Assembly (NCBI GenBank): GCA_904066235.2
Contig: CAJFCV020000001.1
Span: forward strand, 11,217,291-11,281,290
Reading direction: 5' to 3'
DNA length: 64,000 bases
Source: Bursaphelenchus xylophilus
Taxonomy: Eukaryota > Nematoda > Chromadorea > Rhabditida > Aphelenchoididae
The notes under the pieces are model-generated. The model did not search any database, was not told the DNA's origin, and worked only from the letters and a program-made list of their open reading frames with translations. This document shows positions 14,001 to 26,600 of this stretch, one piece after another (position 1 is the first letter of the stretch; every line of letters begins with the position of its first letter). The position numbers were made by a program, and so were the translations under genes.

Positions 14001-17000
14001 ACCATTGGAAAGATAATCGCCTGAGATTTTAGCATGGCAAGTTTCAGCTCTTTTGCAATCAAATTACGCCGACACTGGGCGAAAAACTCTGATATTATAC
14101 TAGACACCGGTTTTAAAAAAAGTGAATTAGTGATGACGGAGTGAATTGACAAGACATACACCATTCGAAAGCTAATCGCCTGAGATTTTAGCATGGCAAG
14201 TTTCAGCTTTTTTGGAATCAAATTACGCCGACACTGGGCGAAAAACTCTGATATTATACTAGACACCGGTTTTAAAAAAAGTGAATTAGTGATGACGGAG
14301 TGAATTGACAAGACATACACCATTCGAAAGCTAGTCGCCTGAGATTTTAGCGTGGCAAGTTTCAGCTTTTTTGGAATCAAATTGCGCCGACACTGGGCGA
14401 AAAACACTTATATTATACTAGACACCGGTTTTAAAAAAAGTGAATTAGTGATGACGGAGTGAATTGACAAGACATACACCATTCGAAAGCTAATCGCCTG
14501 AGATTTTAGCATGGCAAGTTTCAGCTTTTTTGGAATCAAATTGCGCCGACACTGGGCGAAAAACTCTGATATTATACTAGACACCGGTTTTAAAAAAAGT
14601 GAATTAGTGATGACGGAGTGAATTGACAAGACATACACCATTCGAAAGCTAATCGCCTGGGATTTTAGCATGGCAAGTTTCAGCTTTTTTGGAATCAAAT
14701 TACGCCGACACTGGGCGAAAAACTCTGATATTATACTAGACACCGGTTTTAAAAAAAGTGAATTAGTGATGACGGAGTGAATTGACAAGACATACACCAT
14801 TCGAAAGCTAATCGCCTGAGATTTTAGCACGGCAAGTTTCAGCTTTTTTGGAATCAAATTACGCCGACACTGGGCGAAAAACTCTGATATTATACTAGAC
14901 ACCGGTTTTAAAAAAAGTGAATTAGTGATGACGGAGTGAATTGACAAGACATACACCATTCGAAAGCTAATCGCCTGAGATTTTAGCGTGGCAAGTTTCA
15001 GCTTTTTTGGAATCAAATTACGCCGACACTGGGCGAAAAACTCTGATATTATACTAGACACCGGTTTTAAAAAAAAGTGAATTAGTGATGACGGAGTGAA
15101 TTGACAAGACATACACCATTGGAAAGATAATCGCCTGAGATTTTAGCATGGCAAGTTTCAGCTCTTTTGCAATCAAATTACGCCGACACTGGGCGAAAAA
15201 CTCTGATATTATACTAGACACCGGTTTTAAAAAAAGTGAATTAGTGATGACGGAGTGAATTGACAAGACATACACCATTCGAAAGCTAATCGCCTGAGAT
15301 TTTAGCATGGCAAGTTTCAGCTTTTTTGGAATCAAATTACGCCGACACTGGGCGAAAAACTCTGATATTATACTAGACACCGGTTTTAAAAAAAGTGAAT
15401 TAGTGATGACGGAGTGAATTGACAAGACATACACCATTCGAAAGCTAGTCGCCTGAGATTTTAGCGTGGCAAGTTTCAGCTTTTTTGGAATCAAATTGCG
15501 CCGACACTGGGCGAAAAACACTTATATTATACTAGACACCGGTTTTAAAAAAAGTGAATTAGTGATGACGGAGTGAATTGACAAGACATACACCATTCGA
15601 AAGCTAATCGCCTGAGATTTTAGCATGGCAAGTTTCAGCTTTTTTGGAATCAAATTGCGCCGACACTGGGCGAAAAACTCTGATATTATACTAGACACCG
15701 GTTTTAAAAAAAGTGAATTAGTGATGACGGAGTGAATTGACAAGACATACACCATTCGAAAGCTAATCGCCTGGGATTTTAGCGTGGCAAGTTTCAGCTT
15801 TTTTGGAATCAAATTACGCCGACACTGGGCGAAAAACTCTGATATTATACTAGACACCGGTTTTAAAAAAAAGTGAATTAGTGATGACGGAGTGAATTGA
15901 CAAGACATACACCATTCGAAAGCTAATCGCCTGAGATTTTAGCATGGCAAGTTTCAGCTTTTTTGGAATCAAATTACGCCGACACTGGGCGAAAAACTCT
16001 GATATTATACTAGACACCGGTTTTAAAAAAAAGTGAATTAGTGATGACGGAGTGAATTGACAAGACATACACCATTCGAAAGCTAATCGCCTGAGATTTT
16101 AGCGTGGCAAGTTTCAGCTTTTTTGGAATCAAATTGCGCCGACACTGGGCGAAAAACACTTATATTATACTAGACACCGGTTTTAAAAAAAGTGAATTAG
16201 TGATGACGGAGTGAATTGACAAGACATACACCATTCGAAAGCTAATCGCCTGAGATTTTAGCATGGCAAGTTTCAGCTTTTTTGGAATCAAATTGCGCCG
16301 ACACTGGGCGAAAAACTCTGATATTATACTAGACACCGGTTTTAAAAAAAGTGAATTAGTGATGACGGAGTGAATTGACAAGACATACACCATTCGAAAG
16401 CTAATCGCCTGAGATTTTAGCATGGCAAGTTTCAGCTTTTTTGGAATCAAATTGCGCCGACACTGGGCGAAAAACTCTGATATTATACTAGACACCGGTT
16501 TTAAAAAAAGTGAATTAGTGATGACGGAGTGAATTGACAAGACATACACCATTCGAAAGCTAATCGCCTGGGATTTTAGCGTGGCAAGTTTCAGCTTTTT
16601 TGGAATCAAATTACGCCGACACTGGGCGAAAAACTCTGATATTATACTAGACACCGGTTTTAAAAAAAGTGAATTAGTGATGACGGAGTGAATTGACAAG
16701 ACATACACCATTCGAAAGCTAATCGCCTGAGATTTTAGCATGGCAAGTTTCAGCTTTTTTGGAATCAAATTACGCCGACACTGGGCGAAAAACTCTGATA
16801 TTATACTAGACACCGGTTTTAAAAAAAAGTGAATTAGTGATGACGGAGTGAATTGACAAGACATACACCATTCGAAAGCTAATCGCCTGAGATTTTAGCG
16901 TGGCAAGTTTCAGCTTTTTTGGAATCAAATTGCGCCGACACTGGGCGAAAAACACTTATATTATACTAGACACCGGTTTTAAAAAAAAGTGAATTAGTGA

Positions 17001-17818
17001 TGACGGAGTGAATTGACAAGACATACACCATTCGAAAGCTAATCGCCTGAGATTTTAGCATGGCAAGTTTCAGCTTTTTTGGAATCAAATTGCGCCGACA
17101 CTGGGCGAAAAACTCTGATATTATACTAGACACCGGTTTTAAAAAAAGTGAATTAGTGATGACGGAGTGAATTGACAAGACATACACCATTCGAAAGCTA
17201 ATCGCCTGAGATTTTAGCATGGCAAGTTTCAGCTTTTTTGGAATCAAATTACGCCGACACTGGGCGAAAAACTCTGATATTATACTAGACACCGGTTTTA
17301 AAAAAAAGTGAATTAGTGATGACGGAGTGAATTGACAAGACATACACCATTGGAAAGATAATCGCCTGAGATTTTAGCATGGCAAGTTTCAGCTTTTTTG
17401 GAATCAAATTACGCCGACACTGGGCGAAAAACTCTGATATTATACTAGACACCGGTTTTAAAAAAAGTGAATTAGTGATGACGGAGTGAATTGACAAGAC
17501 ATACACCATTGGAAAGATAATCGCCTGAGATTTTAGCATGGCAAGTTTCAGCTTTTTTGGAATCAAATTACGCCGACACTGGGCGAAAAACTCTGATATT
17601 ATACTAGACACCGGTTTTAAAAAAAAGTGAATTAGTGATGACGGAGTGAATTGACAAGACATACACCATTGGAAAGATAATCGCCTGAGATTTTAGCATG
17701 GCAAGTTTCAGCTCTTTTGCAATCAAATTACGCCGACACTGGGCGAAAAACTCTGATATTATACTAGACACCGGTTTTAAAAAAAAGTGAATTAGTGATG
17801 ACGGAGTGAATTGACAAG

Positions 17819-20800
17819 ACATACGCCATTGGAAAGATAATCGCCTGAGATTTTAGCATGGCAAGTTTCAGCTTTTTTGGAATCAAATTACGCCGACACT
17901 GGGCGAAAAACTCTGATATTATACTAGACACCGGTTTTAAAAAAAGTGAATTAGTGATGACGGAGTGAATTGACAAGACATACACCATTGGAAAGATAAT
18001 CGCCTGAGATTTTAGCATGGCAAGTTTCAGCTCTTTTGCAATCAAATTACGCCGACACTGGGCGAAAAACTCTGATATTATACTAGACACCGGTTTTAAA
18101 AAAAGTGAATTAGTGATGACGGAGTGAATTGACAAGACATACACCATTCGAAAGCTAATCGCCTGGGATTTTAGCGTGGCAAGTTTCAGCTTTTTTGGAA
18201 TCAAATTACGCCGACACTGGGCGAAAAACTCTGATATTATACTAGACACCGGTTTTAAAAAAAGTGAATTAGTGATGACGGAGTGAATTGACAAGACATA
18301 CACCATTCGAAAGCTAATCGCCTGAGATTTTAGCATGGCAAGTTTCAGCTTTTTTGGAATCAAATTACGCCGACACTGGGCGAAAAACTCTGATATTATA
18401 CTAGACACCGGTTTTAAAAAAAGTGAATTAGTGATGACGGAGTGAATTGACAAGACATACACCATTCGAAAGCTAATCGCCTGAGATTTTAGCGTGGCAA
18501 GTTTCAGCTTTTTTGGAATCAAATTGCGCCGACACTGGGCGAAAAACACTTATATTATACTAGACACCGGTTTTAAAAAAAGTGAATTAGTGATGACGGA
18601 GTGAATTGACAAGACATACACCATTGGAAAGATAATCGCCTGAGATTTTAGCATGGCAAGTTTCAGCTTTTTTGGAATCAAATTACGCCGACACTGGGCG
18701 AAAAACTCTGATATTATACTAGACACCGGTTTTAAAAAAAAGTGAATTAGTGATGACGGAGTGAATTGACAAGACATACACCATTGGAAAGATAATCGCC
18801 TGAGATTTTAGCATGGCAAGTTTCAGCTTTTTTGGAATCAAATTACGCCGACACTGGGCGAAAAACTCTGATATTATACTAGACACCGGTTTTAAAAAAA
18901 GTGAATTAGTGATGACGGAGTGAATTGACAAGACATACACCATTGGAAAGATAATCGCCTGAGATTTTAGCATGGCAAGTTTCAGCTTTTTTGGAATCAA
19001 ATTACGCCGACACTGGGCGAAAAACTCTGATATTATACTAGACACCGGTTTTAAAAAAAGTGAATTAGTGATGACGGAGTGAATTGACAAGACATACACC
19101 ATTGGAAAGATAATCGCCTGAGATTTTAGCATGGCAAGTTTCAGCTCTTTTGCAATCAAATTACGCCGACACTGGGCGAAAAACTCTGATATTATACTAG
19201 ACACCGGTTTTAAAAAAAGTGAATTAGTGATGACGGAGTGAATTGACAAGACATACGCCATTGGAAAGATAATCGCCTGAGATTTTAGCATGGCAAGTTT
19301 CAGCTTTTTTGGAATCAAATTACGCCGACACTGGGCGAAAAACTCTGATATTATACTAGACACCGGTTTTAAAAAAAGTGAATTAGTGATGACGGAGTGA
19401 ATTGACAAGACATACACCATTGGAAAGATAATCGCCTGAGATTTTAGCATGGCAAGTTTCAGCTCTTTTGCAATCAAATTACGCCGACACTGGGCGAAAA
19501 ACTCTGATATTATACTAGACACCGGTTTTAAAAAAAGTGAATTAGTGATGACGGAGTGAATTGACAAGACATACACCATTCGAAAGCTAATCGCCTGGGA
19601 TTTTAGCGTGGCAAGTTTCAGCTTTTTTGGAATCAAATTACGCCGACACTGGGCGAAAAACTCTGATATTATACTAGACACCGGTTTTAAAAAAAGTGAA
19701 TTAGTGATGACGGAGTGAATTGACAAGACATACACCATTCGAAAGCTAATCGCCTGAGATTTTAGCATGGCAAGTTTCAGCTTTTTTGGAATCAAATTAC
19801 GCCGACACTGGGCGAAAAACTCTGATATTATACTAGACACCGGTTTTAAAAAAAGTGAATTAGTGATGACGGAGTGAATTGACAAGACATACACCATTGG
19901 AAAGATAATCGCCTGAGATTTTAGCATGGCAAGTTTCAGCTTTTTTGGAAACAAATTACGCCGACACTGGGCGAAAAACTCTGATATTATACTAGACACC
20001 GGTTTTAAAAAAAGTGAATTAGTGATGACGGAGTGAATTGACAAGACATACACCATTGGAAAGATAATCGCCTGAGATTTTAGCATGGCAAGTTTCAGCT
20101 TTTTTGGAATCAAATTACGCCGACACTGGGCGAAAAACTCTGATATTATACTAGACACCGGTTTTAAAAAAAGTGAATTAGTGATGACGGAGTGAATTGA
20201 CAAGACATACACCATTGGAAAGATAATCGCCTGAGATTTTAGCATGGCAAGTTTCAGCTCTTTTGCAATCAAATTACGCCGACACTGGGCGAAAAACTCT
20301 GATATTATACTAGACACCGGTTTTAAAAAAAGTGAATTAGTGATGACGGAGTGAATTGACAAGACATACGCCATTGGAAAGATAATCGCCTGAGATTTTA
20401 GCATGGCAAGTTTCAGCTTTTTTGGAATCAAATTACGCCGACACTGGGCGAAAAACTCTGATATTATACTAGACACCGGTTTTAAAAAAAGTGAATTAGT
20501 GATGACGGAGTGAATTGACAAGACATACACCATTGGAAAGATAATCGCCTGAGATTTTAGCATGGCAAGTTTCAGCTCTTTTGCAATCAAATTACGCCGA
20601 CACTGGGCGAAAAACTCTGATATTATACTAGACACCGGTTTTAAAAAAAAGTGAATTAGTGATGACGGAGTGAATTGACAAGACATACACCATTGGAAAG
20701 ATAATCGCCTGAGATTTTAGCATGGCAAGTTTCAGCTTTTTTGGAATCAAATTGCGCCGACACTGGGCGAAAAACACTTATATTATACTAGACACCGGTT

Positions 20801-20960
20801 TTAAAAAAAGTGAATTAGTGATGACGGAGTGAATTGACAAGACATACACCATTCGAAAGCTAATCGCCTGAGATTTTAGCATGGCAAGTTTCAGCTTTTT
20901 TGGAATCAAATTGCGCCGACACTGGGCGAAAAACTCTGATATTATACTAGACACCGGTTT
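17819..20960. repeat. Seven-monomer higher-order repeat (1,113 bp)
   Basis: Rare GACATACGCCATTGG junctions occur at 17,819, 19,250 and 20,363. The last two are 1,113 bp apart (7 x 159) and the first two 1,431 bp (9 x 159). Most monomers carry CCATTGGAAAGATAATCG. This stretch includes the longest stop-free minus-strand frame in the array, 18,719-20,686 (655 codons), which arises only because every monomer in it is exactly 159 bp and lacks the stop-creating variants. Confidence 0.85.
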
Positions 20961-22118
20961 TAAAAAAAGTGAATTAGTGATGACGGAGTGAATTGACAAG
21001 ACATACACCATTCGAAAGCTAATCGCCTGAGATTTTAGCATGGCAAGTTTCAGCTTTTTTGGAATCAAATTACGCCGACACTGGGCGAAAAACTCTGATA
21101 TTATACTAGACACCGGTTTTAAAAAAAGTGAATTAGTGATGACGGAGTGAATTGACAAGACATACACCATTCGAAAGCTAATCGCCTGAGATTTTAGCAT
21201 GGCAAGTTTCAGCTTTTTTGGAATCAAATTGCGCCGACACTGGGCGAAAAACTCTGATATTATACTAGACACCGGTTTTAAAAAAAGTGAATTAGTGATG
21301 ACGGAGTGAATTGACAAGACATACACCATTCGAAAGCTAATCGCCTGAGATTTTAGCATGGCAAGTTTCAGCTTTTTTGGAATCAAATTACGCCGACACT
21401 GGGCGAAAAACTCTGATATTATACTAGACACCGGTTTTAAAAAAAGTGAATTAGTGATGACGGAGTGAATTGACAAGACATACACCATTGGAAAGATAAT
21501 CGCCTGAGATTTTAGCATGGCAAGTTTCAGCTTTTTTGGAATCAAATTGCGCCGACACTGGGCGAAAAACACTTATATTATACTAGACACCGGTTTTAAA
21601 AAAAGTGAATTAGTGATGACGGAGTGAATTGACAAGACATACACCATTCGAAAGCTAATCGCCTGAGATTTTAGCATGGCAAGTTTCAGCTTTTTTGGAA
21701 TCAAATTGCGCCGACACTGGGCGAAAAACTCTGATATTATACTAGACACCGGTTTTAAAAAAAGTGAATTAGTGATGACGGAGTGAATTGACAAGACATA
21801 CACCATTCGAAAGCTAATCGCCTGAGATTTTAGCATGGCAAGTTTCAGCTTTTTTGGAATCAAATTACGCCGACACTGGGCGAAAAACTCTGATATTATA
21901 CTAGACACCGGTTTTAAAAAAAGTGAATTAGTGATGACGGAGTGAATTGACAAGACATACACCATTCGAAAGCTAATCGCCTGAGATTTTAGCATGGCAA
22001 GTTTCAGCTTTTTTGGAATCAAATTGCGCCGACACTGGGCGAAAAACTCTGATATTATACTAGACACCGGTTTTAAAAAAAAGTGAATTAGTGATGACGG
22101 AGTGAATTGACAAGACAT
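20775..22118. repeat. Second 795-bp five-monomer repeat
   Basis: The AACACTTATATT variant recurs at 20,775 and 21,570, exactly 795 bp apart. Monomers between alternate AAATTGCGCC and AAATTACGCC in the same order in both copies. The second copy loses register after about 22,100. Confidence 0.75.
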
Positions 22119-23680
22119 ACACCATTCGAAAGCTAATCGCCTGAGATTTTAGCATGGCAAGTTTCAGCTTTTTTGGAATCAAATTACGCCGACACTGGGC
22201 GAAAAACTCTGATATTATACTAGACACCGGTTTTAAAAAAAGTGAATTAGTGATGACGGAGTGAATTGACAAGACATACACCATTGGAAAGATAATCGCC
22301 TGAGATTTTAGCATGGCAAGTTTCAGCTTTTTTGGAATCAAATTACGCCGACACTGGGCGAAAAACTCTGATATTATACTAGACACCGGTTTTAAAAAAA
22401 GTGAATTAGTGATGACGGAGTGAATTGACAAGACATACACCATTGGAAAGATAATCGCCTGAGATTTTAGCATGGCAAGTTTCAGCTCTTTTGCAATCAA
22501 ATTACGCCGACACTGGGCGAAAAACTCTGATATTATACTAGACACCGGTTTTAAAAAAAGTGAATTAGTGATGACGGAGTGAATTGACAAGACACACACC
22601 ATTGGAAAGATAATCGCCTGAGATTTTAGCATGGCAAGTTTCAGCTCTTTTGCAATCAAATTACGCCGACACTGGGCGAAAAACTCTGATATTATACTAG
22701 ACACCGGTTTTAAAAAAAGTGAATTAGTGATGACGGAGTGAATTGACAAGACATACACCATTGGAAAGATAATCGCCTGAGATTTTAGCATGGCAAGTTT
22801 CAGCTTTTTTGGAATCAAATTACGCCGACACTGGGCGAAAAACTCTGATATTATACTAGACACCGGTTTTAAAAAAAGTGAATTAGTGATGACGGAGTGA
22901 ATTGACAAGACATACACCATTGGAAAGATAATCGCCTGAGATTTTAGCATGGCAAGTTTCAGCTCTTTTGCAATCAAATTACGCCGACACTGGGCGAAAA
23001 ACTCTGATATTATACTAGACACCGGTTTTAAAAAAAGTGAATTAGTGATGACGGAGTGAATTGACAAGACATACACCATTCGAAAGCTAATCGCCTGAGA
23101 TTTTAGCATGGCAAGTTTCAGCTTTTTTGGAATCAAATTACGCCGACACTGGGCGAAAAACTCTGATATTATACTAGACACCGGTTTTAAAAAAAAGTGA
23201 ATTAGTGATGACGGAGTGAATTGGCAAGACATACACCGTTGGAAAGATAATCGCCTGAGATTTTAGCATGGCAAGTTTCAGCTCTTTTGCAATCAAATTA
23301 CGCCGACACTGGGCGAAAAACTCTGATATTATACTAGACACCGGTTTTAAAAAAAGTGAATTAGTGATGACGGAGTGAATTGACAAGACATACACCATTC
23401 GAAAGCTAATCGCCTGAGATTTTAGCATGGCAAGTTTCAGCTTTTTTGGAATCAAATTACGCCGACACTGGGCGAAAAACTCTGATATTATACTAGACAC
23501 CGGTTTTAAAAAAAGTGAATTAGTGATGACGGAGTGAATTGACAAGACATACACCATTCGAAAGCTAATCGCCTGAGATTTTAGCGTGGCAAGTTTCAGC
23601 TTTTTTGGAATCAAATTGCGCCGACACTGGGCGAAAAACACTTATATTATACTAGACACCGGTTTTAAAAAAAGTGAATT

Positions 23681-26600
23681 AGTAATGACGGAGTGAATTG
23701 ACAAGACATACACCATTCGAAAGCTAATCGCCTGAGATTTTAGCATGGCAAGTTTCAGCTTTTTTGGAATAAATTGCGCCGACACTGGGCGAAAAACTCT
23801 GATATTATACTAGACACCGGTTTTAAAAAAAGTGAATTAGTGATGACGGAGTGAATTGACAAGACATACACCATTCGAAAGCTAATCGCCTGAGATTTTA
23901 GCATGGCAAGTTTCAGCTTTTTTGGAATCAAATTACGCCGACACTGGGCGAAAAACTCTGATATTATACTAGACACCGGTTTTAAAAAAAGTGAATTAGT
24001 GATGACGGAGTGAATTGACAAGACATACACCATTCGAAAGCTAATCGCCTGAGATTTTAGCATGGCAAGTTTCAGCTTTTTTGGAATCAAATTGCGCCGA
24101 CACTGGGCGAAAAACTCTGATATTATACTAGACACCGGTTTTAAAAAAAGTGAATTAGTGATGACGGAGTGAATTGACAAGACATACACCATTATAAAGA
24201 TAATCGCCTGAGATTTTAGCATGGCAAGTTTCAGCTTTTTTGGAATCAAATTACGCCGACACTGGGCGAAAAACTCTGATATTATACTAGACACCGGTTT
24301 TAAAAAAAAGTGAATTAGTGATGACGGAGTGAATTGACAAGACATACACCATTCGAAAGCTAATCGCCTGAGATTTTAGCGTGGCAAGTTTCAGCTTTTT
24401 TGGAATCAAATTACGCCGACACTGGGCGAAAAACTCTGATATTATACTAGACACCGGTTTTAAAAAAAGTGAATTAGTGATGACGGAGTGAATTGACAAG
24501 ACATACACCATTCGAAAGCTAATCGCCTGAGATTTTAGCGTGGCAAGTTTCAGCTTTTTTGGAATCAAATTGCGCCGACACTGGGCGAAAAACACTTATA
24601 TTATACTAGACACCGGTTTTAAAAAAAAGTGAATTAGTAATGACGGAGTGAATTGACAAGACATACACCATTCGAAAGCCAATCGCCTGAGATTTTAGCA
24701 TGGCAAGTTTCAGCTTTTTTGGAATCAAATTGCGCCGACACTGGGCGAAAAACTCTGATATTATACTAGACACCGGTTTTAAAAAAAGTGAATTAGTGAT
24801 GACGGAGTGAATTGACAAGACATACACCATTCGAAAGCTAATCGCCTGAGATTTTAGCATGGCAAGTTTCAGCTTTTTTGGAATCAAATTACGCCGACAC
24901 TGGGCGAAAAACTCTGATATTATACTAGACACCGGTTTTAAAAAAAGTGAATTAGTGATGACGGAGTGAATTGACAAGACATACACCATTCGAAAGCTAA
25001 TCGCCTGAGATTTTAGCGTGGCAAGTTTCAGCTTTTTTGGAATCAAATTACGCCCGCCCGAGGCCAAAAACTCTGATATTATACTAGACACCGGTTTTAA
25101 AAAAAGGTGAATTAGTCATGAAGGAGCGAATTGACAAGACATACACCATTCGAAAGCTAATCGCCTGAGATTTTAGCGTGGCAAGTTTCAGCTTTTTTGG
25201 AATCAAATTACGCCGACACTGGGCGAAAAACTCTGATATTATACTAGACACCGGTTTTAAAAAAAGTGAATTAGTGATGACGGAGTGAATTGACAAGACA
25301 TACACCATTCGAAAGCTAATCGCCTGAGATTTTAGCATGGCAAGTTTCAGCTTTTTTGGAATCAAATTACGCCGACACTGGGCGAAAAACTCTGATATTA
25401 TACTAGACACCGGTTTTAAAAAAAAGTGAATTAGTGATGACGGAGTGAATTGGCAAGACATACACCATTGGAAAGATAATCGCCTGAGATTTTAGCATGG
25501 CAAGTTTCAGCTCTTTTGCAATCAAATTACGCCGACACTGGGCGAAAAACTCTGATATTATACTAGACACCGGTTTTAAAAAAAAGTGAATTAGTGATGA
25601 CGGAGTGAATTGACAAGACATACACCATTCGAAAGCTAATCGCCTGAGATTTTAGCATGGCAAGTTTCAGCTTTTTTGGAATCAAATTACGCCGACACTG
25701 GGCGAAAAACTCTGATATTATACTAGACACCGGTTTTAAAAAAAGTGAATTAGTGATGACGGAGTGAATTGACAAGACATACACCATTCGAAAGCTAATC
25801 GCCTGAGATTTTAGCGTGGCAAGTTTCAGCTTTTTTGGAATCAAATTGCGCCGACACTGGGCGAAAAACACTTATATTATACTAGACACCGGTTTTAAAA
25901 AAAGTGAATTAGTAATGACGGAGTGAATTGACAAGACATACACCATTCGAAAGCTAATCGCCTGAGATTTTAGCATGGCAAGTTTCAGCTTTTTTGGAAT
26001 AAATTGCGCCGACACTGGGCGAAAAACTCTGATATTATACTAGACACCGGTTTTAAAAAAAGTGAATTAGTGATGACGGAGTGAATTGACAAGACATACA
26101 CCATTCGAAAGCTAATCGCCTGAGATTTTAGCATGGCAAGTTTCAGCTTTTTTGGAATCAAATTACGCCGACACTGGGCGAAAAACTCTGATATTATACT
26201 AGACACCGGTTTTAAAAAAAAGTGAATTAGTGATGACGGAGTGAATTGACAAGACATACACCATTCGAAAGCTAATCGCCTGAGATTTTAGCATGGCAAG
26301 TTTCAGCTTTTTTGGAATCAAATTGCGCCGACACTGGGCGAAAAACTCTGATATTATACTAGACACCGGTTTTAAAAAAAGTGAATTAGTGATGACGGAG
26401 TGAATTGACAAGACATACACCATTGGAAAGATAATCGCCTGAGATTTTAGCATGGCAAGTTTCAGCTTTTTTGGAATCAAATTACGCCGACACTGGGCGA
26501 AAAACTCTGATATTATACTAGACACCGGTTTTAAAAAAAGTGAATTAGTGATGACGGAGTGAATTGACAAGACATACACCATTCGAAAGCTAATCGCCTG

